From positions 372,001 to 436,000 of the forward strand of contig CAJJCY010000001.1 in assembly GCA_905182865.1 (NCBI GenBank): a DNA stretch of 64,000 nt, written 5' to 3'. Positions 55,044 through 64,000 of the stretch are shown piece after piece (the stretch's first letter is position 1; every line of letters begins with the position of its first letter). This DNA is from an uncultured SAR324 cluster bacterium (GTDB lineage Bacteria > SAR324 > NAC60-12). The position numbers and the translations under genes are program-made. The notes under the pieces are model-generated. The model saw only the letters and a list, made by a program, of their open reading frames with translations. It searched no databases and had not been told where the DNA came from.

Positions 55044-55981
55044 ATGTCTTTGCTAATTTGTATACCGGACTCAATGCATCCTCAATCTTTGTGTTCTGCA
55101 CTGCAGTCACTTGATTCCGGATTGAAAATAGAAATTGGTTCTGAGAATGTACATAATCAGGATGAGGTTGAGTTTGCAGTAGTCTGGAAAAATCCGGAAG
55201 GTCTGTTGAAAAATTACCCAAACTTGAAAGCTATCTCATCGTATGGACATGGTGCTGATGCACTGCTGGCAGACAAGCAACTGCCTGCAGGAGTCCCTCT
55301 TGTACGTTTGAAGGATACAACGATGGCTAAGTGGATGAGCGAGTATTTACTGACAGTAGTACTTCTTCAGCGGCGTCAGTTACTGGAATATGCGAAAAAC
55401 CCAGAATTCAGTGCATGGGGCACCGCAGTATGTCATTCACATCCGGGTAATCAAATTGGCATTCTTGGTTTGGGATACCTGGGACTGGCTGCAGCAAAAG
55501 TATTTTTACTCATGGACTTTAAAGTATCAGGGTGGAGTAGAAGAAACAAACAGGTTAAAGAAGTTGAGTCTTTTTCTGGGAAAAAAGGTTTTTCTGCAAT
55601 GTTAAAACAAACGGATTATCTGATTAATTTGCTCCCTCACACAACAGAAACTCGGGATTTATTAAATATAGAAACCTTGTCACAACTCAAACGCGGGGCA
55701 TACTTGATCAATGTGGGACGGGGGCAAACACTCGTAGATGAAGACCTGATTGCATTACTGGATGGAGGACAGCTTTCGGGAGCTTGTCTTGATGTGTTCC
55801 GGACAGAACCTCTTCCTAAAGAGCATCCTTTCCGTAAGCATAAGAATATTTATTGGCTCTCCGTCGGCACTCAAGCACCACGCCCGCTGAGTCAGTTGCA
55901 CCGCAAATACTTGAAAATTATAGACGGGCTGTTTCCGGTCGTCAACTGCTTAACACAGTTGATTTAGAACATGGCTATTGA
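55044..55981 (+). CDS. D-2-hydroxyacid dehydrogenase (glyoxylate/hydroxypyruvate reductase A-like), one frameshift
   Basis: An NAD(P)-dependent 2-hydroxyacid dehydrogenase. The nucleotide-binding motif GILGLGYLGLAAAKVFLLMDFKVSGWSR, the block LINLLPHTTETRDLLN, and INVGRGQTLVDEDLIALLDGGQLSGACLDVF are typical of the GhrA branch. The open frame runs to 55967, but after HPFRKHKNIY the sequence only makes sense in another frame (HSSTTPAESVAPQILENYRRAVSGRQLLNTVDLEHGY), stopping at 55979-55981; so the shift is at about 55855-55880, at the catalytic His region. The corrected gene ends 3 bp before the lipoprotein gene. Confidence 0.88.
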
Positions 55982-55984
55982 ACC

Positions 55985-57121
55985 ATGAATTATTTCTTCA
56001 CTTTTAATTTAGGGAAATTTCATTTCGTTTCCTTTTTGTTTTGCTGCGGATGGCTGGTTTCATGTGGTTTACGGACTCCTCCTCACAATCTTCCGGAAGT
56101 AATTCCAAAATCAACATTTACTAACTTTAAAGTTCAGCAAAGAGATCAGCGAATTCGCCTGTCTCTGACAATCAATGAAACTGAAAGAAAAAATGCCTTA
56201 ATGAAGTTGGATGATGAACTTGATCAGCAAGATTATTTTCTGATTCAGGAGCAAAAACTTAAAATTGGCTGCCGGGATTGTGAAATAGAAAAAATGCCGG
56301 CTTTGCGTATTTTATTTTCAAGTGATTCATTTATACGTCAAGGTGGTAATTTGTACTATTATTTAGAACTTCCTCAAAGGGATTTAAAAATACATCAATT
56401 TCAGGCAAGTCACTTTGGACCTGAAGATGAAATTTTGTCACCAGTAAAAACTGTGAAATTTAGACAAAGTAATCGATTCCCAAATGTTCCTGTTCCCAAC
56501 TTGTATATTGCACAAATTGAGGATGAAAAAAAAATTATTCGATTTTCTTTTGGAAAAGTTGTTTTAAAAAAAATAACTGTGGTCGATGATGAGACTGAGA
56601 AATTACTGGAACAAAAAAAAGATAAAGCAGAAAATTCCGAAACTATTATACAAAACAAACAGCAGCAGATTGAATCCAGGACATTTGTTTTGAAGCTGTC
56701 CTGGCCCATACTATCATATACGGGTTCGAAACGTCTTAAAGGAAAAGGTGATTATTTTGAGGGACAGGAATTTTTTAAAGTTCATCTTTACCGTACCCTC
56801 AGTGGAGAAGCTTGGCCGGAGACTCCAATAAACATCAAAACTATCTCAAATAACCACTACCTTGACAGGCTCAAATATTTTATACCTCCAGCAACCTACC
56901 CTCATATGGCGGATACACATCCGGATATTTCACCTCCAAAACTCTCGTTTTATATTGATTTACAAGGTCAAAAAAGAGATACTTGGTTATATAATCTGCG
57001 ATTGGTTGATCGTTTCGGAAATGAAAGTGCTGCATCTGAGACTGTCAAATTTCAATCACCGGAAACTATGATTCTTGGACAAAACTTTGGTCAAAAGATA
57101 TTTGTCCCTCTTTCTGATTGA
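55985..57121 (+). CDS. Hypothetical lipoprotein (378 aa)
   Basis: A 378-aa protein with a signal peptide and lipobox (FCCGWLVSCG; Cys about residue 28), hence a predicted lipoprotein. The mature part is mainly beta (residues about 50-200; RIRLSLTINET, LRILFSSDSF, NLYYYLELPQ), with a charged glutamine/lysine-rich coiled section (LLEQKKDKAENSETIIQNKQQQ) and a C-terminal part with DTWLYNLRLVDRFGNESAASETVKF, like a fibronectin-type-III strand pattern. It is followed 3 bp later by the TPR lipoprotein gene, suggesting a shared envelope function. No family recognised. Confidence 0.7.
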   Translation: MNYFFTFNLGKFHFVSFLFCCGWLVSCGLRTPPHNLPEVIPKSTFTNFKVQQRDQRIRLSLTINETERKNALMKLDDELDQQDYFLIQEQKLKIGCRDCEIEKMPALRILFSSDSFIRQGGNLYYYLELPQRDLKIHQFQASHFGPEDEILSPVKTVKFRQSNRFPNVPVPNLYIAQIEDEKKIIRFSFGKVVLKKITVVDDETEKLLEQKKDKAENSETIIQNKQQQIESRTFVLKLSWPILSYTGSKRLKGKGDYFEGQEFFKVHLYRTLSGEAWPETPINIKTISNNHYLDRLKYFIPPATYPHMADTHPDISPPKLSFYIDLQGQKRDTWLYNLRLVDRFGNESAASETVKFQSPETMILGQNFGQKIFVPLSD

Positions 57122-57124
57122 CCT

Positions 57125-59032
57125 GTGAAACTGATTAATCTCTTACTATTTTTTCTACTGAGTATTCTCCTTTTATCCGGATGTTCAGAAAACGCAAAGA
57201 ATATTCAGAAATTTCTGTTAACCAAAGAAAATGTACATGTTTACATTGAGAAACAGAAGCTAATCGTTGGTAATAATGAAGAAAATGCAGTTGCACATTT
57301 CAATTTAGCCAGATCCTATTTCTTTATAAAAGAATACGATTCTGCAGAAAACCATGCACGTCGAGCCACACGTTTTGATCCGTTAAATGCGGCCTACTAT
57401 GAATTGCTTGGAAGTTTAGCTTTTGTACTTGAACGTTATGGTGATGCAGTCACAGAGTTTGCGACTGCAGTCCGGATTTCTCCGGAACGAGTTTCGTCTT
57501 ATCTTAAATTAGCAGCAACGTATGAGAAAATTAACGATGACGGTCGGGCGATTTCGTCCTTGGAGCAAGTACTGCAGGTAGATCGATATTATGTAGAAGC
57601 ACTTTACCATTTGGCCCGGATTTATTTGCGTCAACGGGAATTTGAAGGTTCATTGCGGACAATTGAAACTTTGCTGAAACTGGAACCGCAAAATAAAGAA
57701 GCGCTGTTAATGAGGGTTCAGACATACTCACTTCAGGGTAGTTATTATTATGCTCAAACACTGGCAGATGAAATGCTAGTTCGGTTTCCGGATTATTTAC
57801 CTGTCAGACGCGAGTTACTTCGGATTCAATTTGCTCAACAGCAGTGGCCAGAAGCGCAAGCATTGCTGATACATCTAAGAACTAAAAGCTCACTTTCCCC
57901 AGAAGATCAACTGATAGAAGCATATTTGCTTTTACATCAGGAACAGGAAAAAGAAGCCCGTAAGCGTTTTAAAGTTATTCTTGAAAAGTATCCAAAAAAC
58001 GTGGATGCAATTATGGGCCTGGCTGTACAGTTGTTACGCCGGGGATTTTTGGATGATTCTCTTACCTGGTTAACACGCGGTCTGGAGATCAATCCAAGTC
58101 TGGCAAGAGCACATTATCTGCGCTCCTCCATTCTATTTCGGCAAGGTGATTATCTGCAGGGAGATCTGGCCATCGGTCGAGCATTGGAAATAGATTCGGC
58201 AAATCCGTCATATCAACTTCTTTTTTTACGAAGACAATTGATGAAAGGAAAATTGGCAGTTGTTGAAAAGCAGTTAAGGCGTATACAGGAAAAACATCCA
58301 TTGAATTCGGAAGCCCTGCAACTACAGGCAGATTTGTACAAAAGTCGCGGCAATTCTGCCCAGGCAGAAAAACTGCTGCGGCAGGCAATTTTGGTGAATG
58401 ATTCTCCTTCATTACATTTTTCATTGGCAAGGGTACTTTATCAACAGAGTAAGTACCGTTCTGTTTTGGAAGTGACAACCCCGCTTATGGAAGTACTTAC
58501 AGGAAACTGGGAAGTAATTTATTTGCATGCTTTGACATTAAGTCGTGTTGGAAATTATGCAGAAGCATTGGATATAAGTCGGCCTTATCTGAACCGTAGG
58601 GAAAGTCAGGGCTATGCGCATCGATTGGTCGGAGATTTACTGAGGTATAAAGGGGAAGAGAAGGAAGCCCAGAAAATACTACGCAATGGGCTGGTACAGT
58701 TTCCTGGTCATCTGTATTTGGTAGATGGATTGAGCTCATCATTAGTAATGACTGAAGACTGGGAGGAAGTTCAGGAGTTGCTGGAAAAAACTTTAGAGCA
58801 AAGTCAGCGGCTGGAAGGAAATCCGCCAATGCAACTTTTGTTTCTGGACAGATTGGCAGTAGCCTATCAGCGTCTGAAAAATACTGTAAAAAAACTACAG
58901 TTTTTGAGAAAATTTCATCAGAAAAACGATCCACTGACAGCCGCACAACTGTATTCGCTGGAAGAGCAGCTCTTATTCCCAATTTCGTTACCATCTCTTG
59001 ATAAGGCACTGTCACCTTTATTACTTCCGTAA
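57125..59032 (+). CDS. TPR-repeat lipoprotein
   Basis: A 635-aa protein starting at GTG 57125 with a lipobox (LLLSGC; Cys about residue 20) and about a dozen TPR units (for example AHFNLARSYFFIKEYDSAENHARRATRFDPLNAAYYELLG and ALYHLARIYLRQREFEGSLRTIETLLKLEPQNKEALL). Such lipoproteins are usually anchored in the outer membrane and serve as scaffolds, for example in polysaccharide or pilus assembly (PilW/PEP-CTERM TPR types). The frame is intact over 1.9 kb. It is co-oriented with the preceding lipoprotein gene (3 bp gap), so both are likely in one operon. Confidence 0.82.
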   Translation: MKLINLLLFFLLSILLLSGCSENAKNIQKFLLTKENVHVYIEKQKLIVGNNEENAVAHFNLARSYFFIKEYDSAENHARRATRFDPLNAAYYELLGSLAFVLERYGDAVTEFATAVRISPERVSSYLKLAATYEKINDDGRAISSLEQVLQVDRYYVEALYHLARIYLRQREFEGSLRTIETLLKLEPQNKEALLMRVQTYSLQGSYYYAQTLADEMLVRFPDYLPVRRELLRIQFAQQQWPEAQALLIHLRTKSSLSPEDQLIEAYLLLHQEQEKEARKRFKVILEKYPKNVDAIMGLAVQLLRRGFLDDSLTWLTRGLEINPSLARAHYLRSSILFRQGDYLQGDLAIGRALEIDSANPSYQLLFLRRQLMKGKLAVVEKQLRRIQEKHPLNSEALQLQADLYKSRGNSAQAEKLLRQAILVNDSPSLHFSLARVLYQQSKYRSVLEVTTPLMEVLTGNWEVIYLHALTLSRVGNYAEALDISRPYLNRRESQGYAHRLVGDLLRYKGEEKEAQKILRNGLVQFPGHLYLVDGLSSSLVMTEDWEEVQELLEKTLEQSQRLEGNPPMQLLFLDRLAVAYQRLKNTVKKLQFLRKFHQKNDPLTAAQLYSLEEQLLFPISLPSLDKALSPLLLP

Positions 59033-59070
59033 AAATACCGCAAATACACGACTAAAGATAAAATAAGTAA

Positions 59071-59964
59071 ATGGTATCAAACAAGAAAAAAACAAATGCA
59101 CACATTTCAGCGTTTCATGCCGCTGAAGTGATGTCACACGATCTTTCTCTTCTGCGGGGTAAGAAGAATTCTGTTTATTTTGATGACTCAGAATTGCTGG
59201 GGTTGCTCTCTGCGGAGGAAGTTGAGAAAGAAGTACAACAACTAAAGAAAGTTGATGTTGATACCTATATTCAACGGGTGGTAAGTCCATCTGAATCCAA
59301 AAATCGTCCGAGTGCTCCGGAAGTAATTCAGCAATTAGGTGGAAAAATGATTGCTGAAGAAACGGAGGGGCCACTATATTCTGCAGAAATTGAGATATCT
59401 ATTTCAGGTCATATTCGCAGACTTGGTTTTATTGCTCAAAATCACAAAATGCAAAATGGTGCTTGGTCCCCAAATCACCATCGCAAAGCAGCAGAAAAGG
59501 TGCGTTTTTTTGCATCACACAGTATCCCCCTGGTGACATTTATTGATACTCCAGGGGCTGTTGCAGATGCTGAAGCAAATTTAGACAATCAGTCACACAG
59601 TATTTCTTTTTTGATAAGCGAAATGGCCAATTTGCAATTGCCGGTAATCGGGATCGTTTTTGGTGGTGGTTACAGTGGTGGGGCTATTCCCCTGGCTACT
59701 GCCAATATACTGCTTTCGGTTCGAGAAGGTGTCTTTAATACTATCCACCCTAAAGGCTTAAGCAACATTGCTCGCAAGTATAATCTTTCATGGCAGGAGT
59801 CGGCAAAACACATTGGTGTTTCTGCATATGAATTACAGTCTCAGGGATATTTTGATGGCATCATCGATTATACTTACGATCAACAACATAAAGTGAAAAA
59901 TATAAAAGATGCAATTATAAGTGCAGTTGAAGTTATTGAGAAAATGTCAAATATCATGGGATAA
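59071..59964 (+). CDS. Acetyl-CoA carboxylase, alpha-carboxyltransferase part (N-terminal segment of fused gene)
   Basis: First segment of a fused acetyl-CoA carboxylase. Residues about 110-290 match the alpha-carboxyltransferase fold of AccA: RRLGFIAQNHK, RKAAEKVRFFASHSIPLVTFIDTPGAVADAEA, PVIGIVFGGGYSGGAIPLATANILLSV, then FNTIHPKGLSNIARKYN. This part accepts the acyl-CoA and carboxybiotin. The frame stops at TAA 59962-59964 but continues in the same phase directly afterwards, so the stop is probably an error or a decay lesion, and the next segments belong to the same polypeptide. The N-terminal 100 residues are a helical region not assigned to a domain. It is 38 bp after the TPR gene. Confidence 0.85.
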   Translation: MVSNKKKTNAHISAFHAAEVMSHDLSLLRGKKNSVYFDDSELLGLLSAEEVEKEVQQLKKVDVDTYIQRVVSPSESKNRPSAPEVIQQLGGKMIAEETEGPLYSAEIEISISGHIRRLGFIAQNHKMQNGAWSPNHHRKAAEKVRFFASHSIPLVTFIDTPGAVADAEANLDNQSHSISFLISEMANLQLPVIGIVFGGGYSGGAIPLATANILLSVREGVFNTIHPKGLSNIARKYNLSWQESAKHIGVSAYELQSQGYFDGIIDYTYDQQHKVKNIKDAIISAVEVIEKMSNIMG

Positions 59965-61158
59965 AATGAATTTTTCTTCGACCACTACCGTGACAGCATT
60001 AACCACTATCTCAACCCCTCTAAGCTTTTGATTGAAAGCAACAGAATTACAGATCGTTCTGCCACAGGAACACTGAACATTTTTGGTGATGTTTTCCGTT
60101 TTATGCGTTACCTGAAAATACGCCAGCGCATAGTCAGTCGCTCTATTGACAGTTATTCCAGATTGAGTTCCCGTTTCACTCCAGTTGGCAAATTGCAGGA
60201 ACGGTTGAAAAATGAACGACAGGAAAAATTTAAGAATTGGTATAAAACACCACTGGAAATTCGCTTTAACGAAAAGCTTAACAAACGTTTTGAACAGTTT
60301 GTCAATGCCCGGGAAGACCGGGAGAAACAACGAGGTAAATTTGTAGCGTTTTTCATCGGCGATCCTCAGGAAAATTATAAAAATACTACATATGACTTAA
60401 CTTTGGAAGTATTACTTTTTCTGTATAATTATTAGGATCAACTCCTCCAAAAGTAATTAAAATCTAGCTTTATAGTTGGTAATACAGGATGGGTAACTCC
60501 TCCAAACAATCCAAATTTACTTGATCTACTTAGAACTATTGATATAAATCAGAGTTTTAAGGAAAATTTTCAGAACATTCTTCTTTTTGACTTGCTCTAC
60601 GATCAGGTAATTGAAGCACTACCAACGATTGCCGACGAACTGAAAGGCTCAAATCAAATTTCTAAAAAATCTGTAGAACAGCTTTTCGAGCAAACTGTGG
60701 AAGGAGCAATGAAGGAATTTGAGAAAAACTCTTTGCAACTGAAAAGCAAATCAGTAAAAACCCAATTTTTTAAGTGGCTTGCCAGTTTTATAGAACGCAA
60801 AGATTGTGACGATGTATTGGGTACCATCAGTGAATGGAAAAGGGTCGTTTTCCCCCGAATGAGTCCTCCACTGTTTGGAGTAGTACGCTACTATTTTTCC
60901 GGATTGTTGCCTTCACTTTATGCATCTCAGCAAGGCAAAGGTAAATTTCAGGGAAAAATCACTCCACGTAATATTGGCATAAAAGACTTTTGGAATCGTC
61001 TCGATCAATCATACAAGGATTTGTTGATCAAAAACTTGTTGCGGGAATACAAAAGTACAGTCATCACCTCCAATAAAGTTATTGCAAATTATTTCAAAGA
61101 CTTTAAGGAACTTTATGCTGATAGAATAACTAATTCAATGCAAAGATCCAGGTTTTAG
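59965..61158 (+). CDS. Central linker segment of the fused acetyl-CoA carboxylase, interrupted
   Basis: This stretch stays in the same phase as the alpha-CT segment but carries stops at 59962-59964, 60433-60435 (TAG) and 60454-60456 (TAA). It encodes FFFDHYRDSINHYLNPSKLLI..., a basic helical part (LSSRFTPVGKLQERLKNERQEKFKNW), then SSFIVGNTGWVTPPNNPNLLDLLRTIDINQSFKENFQNI and a helical region to 61158 (SEWKRVVFPRMSPPLFGVVRYYFSGLLPSLY). Around 60436-60470 another frame reads GSTPPKVIKI, so paired indels rather than single stops may be present. No standard domain is recognised; the helical content resembles the central connector of large single-chain carboxylases. Confidence 0.6.
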
Positions 61159-62749
61159 AGAGGCTATTGAACAGGCACTTGAAGATGGTGTTACTCCATG
61201 CGGTGTTGTGACTGGGCTTGCAACATTCACAGGCGAAGAAAATTCTGTAAATGGTAGTGCTAAGAAACAGAAAACTAAAAATCAGAAAGCGACTTACCGT
61301 GTTGGATTGGTGGTCAGTAATGTAGAGTTTCAAGCTGGTGCTTTTGATATGGCAAGCTGTGAAAAAGTTTGCCGTCTACTTGATGATTGTGCTCGTCTGA
61401 AATTGCCGGTAATCTTTTTTATTTCTTCAGCAGGAATGCAGACCAAAGAAGGTGGGGGTTCATTATTTTCAATGTCCATTATTAATGAACGTATTACCCG
61501 TTTTGTAAAAGATTTGGATCTACCAGTCTTGTGCTTTGGTTTCCGAGATTGTACTGGTGGAGCACAAGCGAGTTTTGTGACTCATTTGCTTGCTCGTACT
61601 TATTATTTATCTGGATCACAAATTCCATTTGCAGGACAACTGGTTGTTGAAAGCCACTTGCCTGTACACTCCACTTTATCCAATTACCTCTCCACCAATC
61701 CTGGAACAATGGATGGTCTTGTAAAAAATCCATTTGATACAGATATTGATGAAAAATTACTGGAGATCGATCCACAAATTCCTGTTGCAAAAATTTCAGT
61801 AGAGGAGATCATTTCACGTGTATTATCAGGGGAATATCAGCTGTCAATAGAAGATGAGATACAGGCCTATTCCACTCAGGAAAATCTCCATGTTGGTGAA
61901 ATTAAACGTGTGCTGATTCATGCACGAGGTTGCACGGCCACGCGACTTATACTTGGTGCACAGGATGCTGGAATGGAGGTGGTTCTGGTGGCCTCAGATC
62001 CGGACATGGAAAGCTATCCGGCTACACTGCTTAAGAAACGAGACCGTTTGGTCTGTATTGGAGGGAACACTCCCCAGGAGAGTTATTTAAATGGAATGAG
62101 TGTGATCAGGATTGCTGAGCAAGAGGAAGTGGATGCAATCCATCCAGGGATTGGATTTTTGTCAGAATCTCCTCATTATGCCCGAATTTGCCGGGAACAT
62201 GGTTTCAATTTTATTGGTCCTCGTGTGGCTAATATGGATAGAATGGGCAACAAATCAAATGCTATTACGACCGCAAAGAATCTAAAAATACCGGTTGTTC
62301 CAGGTAGTGACGGTGCTTTAATGGATCCAGCACAAGCCGTGGTAGTTGCATCAGAAATTGGCTTTCCAGTTCTGATTAAAGCAGCACATGGTGGTGGAGG
62401 AAAAGGGATTGAGGTAGTCCATGAAGTGACGAATTTCCAGTCCATTTTTTCACGTATGTTTCAAGAAGCTCTAAGTGCATTTGGTAATGGAGATTTGTAT
62501 TTAGAAAAATATATCGGCTCAATGCGTCATCTTGAAGTTCAAATCATCCGTGACATGTATGGAAATTCAAAATTACTGGGAATTCGTGATTGCTCGGTTC
62601 AGCGTAACTATCAAAAACTGATTGAAGAAACTGCTTTTGGAATTCCGAAAAAAATAAGAGAACAGGTTTATAACTATGCAGAAAAATTGATTGACAAAAT
62701 TGATTACATAGGCGCTGGAACTGTTGAATTTATTTATGAAGATAAATAA
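61142..62749 (+). CDS. Acetyl-CoA carboxylase beta-carboxyltransferase and biotin carboxylase part
   Basis: Third segment, in a frame shifted by one base from the linker at about 61125-61140. It opens with [28 protein letters not shown]. The beta-CT domain (about 61300-61800; [69 protein letters not shown]) lacks the zinc ribbon of E. coli AccD. Then comes the biotin carboxylase: [64 protein letters not shown] and the ATP-grasp glycine loop [13 protein letters not shown]. The frame ends at 62749 in an early stop before the C-terminal BC subdomain, whose start ([24 protein letters not shown]) is in another frame. Confidence 0.88.
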   Translation, partial: KDPGFREAIEQALEDGVTPCGVVTGLATFTGEENSVNGSAKKQKTKNQKATYRVGLVVSNVEFQAGAFDMASCEKVCRLLDDCARLKLPVIFFISSAGMQTKEGGGSLFSMSIINERITRFVKDLDLPVLCFGFRDCTGGAQASFVTHLLARTYYLSGSQIPFAGQLVVESHLPVHSTLSNYLSTNPGTMDGLVKNPFDTDIDEKLLEIDPQIPVAKISVEEIISRVLSGEYQLSIEDEIQAYSTQENLHVGEIKRVLIHARGCTATRLILGAQDAGMEVVLVASDPDMESYPATLLKKRDRLVCIGGNTPQESYLNGMSVIRIAEQEEVDAIHPGIGFLSESPHYARICREHGFNFIGPRVANMDRMGNKSNAITTAKNLKIPVVPGSDGALMDPAQAVVVASEIGFPVLIKAAHGGGGKGIEVVHEVTNFQSIFSRMFQEALSAFGNGDLYLEKYIGSMRHLEVQIIRDMYGNSKLLGIRDCSVQRNYQKLIEETAFGIPKKIREQVYNYAEKLIDKIDYIGAGTVEFIYEDK

Positions 62750-63638
62750 GAATTTCTATTTTATGGAAATGAACACACGGCTTCAAGTTGAACATCCTGT
62801 ATCTGAAATGATTACTGGTTTTGATTTGGTTAAGGCTCAGTTAAAAATAGCGCTTGGAATTCCAATATTGAAGAGTTAGATTATAAGCTGAATGGCCATG
62901 CCATTGAATTACGGTGATTGCAGAAAAAATTGAATTAGATGATGAAAATAAAAGGGTTTATGGTTCTGAAAAGTCAAAGGTAAATTTTATTTTCCTAAAA
63001 AAGACAATGTGCGTGTTATTCAATCCATTGATTCAGGTTCTGTTGTCTCACCTTATTATGACAGCCTGATCGCACAGATTATCTGCTGGGGAAAATCACG
63101 CAGGGAAGCAATTAACGGTTTAATTAAATATTTAAAAGGAGTGAAAATTAAAGGGGTTTCAACTAACCTGGCCTTGAATCTTGCTATTTTACAAGATGCA
63201 ACTTTCCAAAAGGGCGGTTTCAGCACCAAATATCTAGTAGATTTTTTTGATGAGGTTGATTCGAAGACTCTATTGAAAAAAGCCCTGAGAGACTCCGGCA
63301 GTATAAAAAGTCCTGTGGACCAGAAAGCTATTATGCTGGAAGATTCTGATGAGTTGAAGGTTCTTTCTCCACAGATGGGAGGTTTCTTTCGTGGAACATC
63401 TCCAGATGATGAACCATTTGTCAGTGAAGAACAAATCATTGACGTCAATCATACCCTTTGTTTACTTGAATCGATGAAGGTTTTCAATAGTTTGACTTTG
63501 GCTGATTATAAAAGCCCGGATGGAGAAGTATTATACCCGGAGGTGTCAAAATACAAAGTTATACGAGTAATTGCAGAGGACCAAAACACTGTCAACAAAG
63601 GTGATTTATTGTTTGTGATACAGCCTGTGGATGCCTGA
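62750..63638 (+). CDS. Acetyl-CoA carboxylase BC C-terminal part and biotinyl carrier domain, heavily frameshifted
   Basis: Between 62750 and 63009 three or more frame changes are needed to join [62 protein letters not shown] and [16 protein letters not shown]. From 63009 a long frame continues the BC C-terminal subdomain ([25 protein letters not shown]) and, after a linker, a BCCP domain with biotinylation site CLLESMKVF (Lys codon 63477-63479) and the [12 protein letters not shown] strand. Biotin would be attached at this lysine. The lesion density (about 3-4 in 250 nt) exceeds that elsewhere in the window. Confidence 0.8.
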
Positions 63639-63654
63639 TCATAAATTACTTGTC

Positions 63655-64000
63655 ATGAAACAACAAAATAAAGCAGGAATTGTCCAAAAAACCTTCCCTC
63701 CACAAAGTTTAACCCAAATTCTCAAAGTAGTCTCTTCTAAAATCGAACTGTTGGAATCACAAATTTTACGTGATGTACAGACTGATATTCCTTTACTTAA
63801 CAATGTAGCTGAGCATATTCTAAGTTCAGGAGGAAAACGTTTACGCCCCGCACTTGTACTTTTAGGGGGGGAGATGTTTGGAGGTATTGATGAACGAGTT
63901 ATGCAGGCAGCTCAAGTTATTGAATATTTGCACACCGCAACATTGTTGCACGATGACGTTGTTGATGGGGCGGAAACTAGAAGGGCCAGGCAGGCGGCTT
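63655..64000 (+). CDS. Polyprenyl diphosphate synthase, 5' part
   Basis: The first 115 codons of an all-trans polyprenyl diphosphate synthase, cut by the window end. MKQQNKAGIVQKTF is followed by LLNNVAEHILSSGGKRLRPALVLLGGEMFG and the first aspartate-rich motif (LLHDDVVDGAETRRA). It builds the isoprenoid side chain of quinones, or undecaprenyl-like carriers; the usual octaprenyl type (IspB) is suggested by the motif HDDVVDGAxTRR, but chain length cannot be decided from this part. It begins 16 bp after the carboxylase gene. Confidence 0.92.
   Translation, partial: MKQQNKAGIVQKTFPPQSLTQILKVVSSKIELLESQILRDVQTDIPLLNNVAEHILSSGGKRLRPALVLLGGEMFGGIDERVMQAAQVIEYLHTATLLHDDVVDGAETRRARQAA

Overview
The window comes from a Gram-negative, flagellated bacterium of proteobacterial type with low GC content. 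Supporting genes are lpxA (lipid A), L-ring flgH with flgA/F/G, type I glutamine synthetase with its adenylyltransferase glnE, apaG, cyaY (frataxin) and bpt. The lineage (for example a deltaproteobacterial or SAR324-like group) cannot be fixed from sequence reading alone. I see no rRNA, tRNA, CRISPR array, prophage or insertion sequence. The content is a mostly housekeeping chromosome segment.

Layout. 1-240: end of a livF-like ABC ATPase. 291-3218 (minus): lpxA, an unknown gene, pheS and a 57-aa membrane peptide. 3.4-6.6 kb: secreted protein, Smr protein, apaG, obgE, small unknown. 6.75-13.5 kb (minus): a 984-aa TPR envelope protein, then rpoD and dnaG. 13.6-23.6 kb: degenerate ABC ATPase-like protein, tsaE, tsaB, arylformamidase-like hydrolase, aminotransferase, ABC exporter, cold-shock gene with terminator, YitT protein, Nudix/RibD-like pair, barrel protein, EI24-like protein. 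23.6-30.9 kb (minus): fructokinase, tilS and four large unfamiliar genes, one carrying the metal-binding signature of class I adenylate cyclases. 31.2-34.8 kb (minus): flgF-flgG-flgA-flgH. 35.1-39.9 kb: glnA-glnE. 40.2-49.7 kb: recN, clpP, topA, MBL hydrolase, YbjN-like gene, ftsZ, bpt, moaC, cyaY. 50.1-59.0 kb: M16 peptidase, DNA-binding and TerB-like genes, a 2-hydroxyacid dehydrogenase and two lipoproteins. 59.1-63.6 kb: a fused acetyl-CoA carboxylase in the order alpha-CT, beta-CT, BC, BCCP. 63.7 kb to end: start of a polyprenyl synthetase.

Regulation that can be read directly: divergent sigma-54-type promoters lie between flgF and glnA, and glnA keeps its adenylylation tyrosine next to glnE, so nitrogen control looks classical.

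The most striking feature is that many essential genes (rpoD, dnaG, topA, ftsZ, glnE, the acetyl-CoA carboxylase) are interrupted by frameshifts, in-frame stops or short deletions, while long stretches elsewhere are intact. Homology on both sides of each break is preserved. Residual sequencing or assembly error is the simplest explanation, but some lesions remove 13 to about 32 nt, including the catalytic tyrosine motif of topoisomerase I, and deserve read-level checking.
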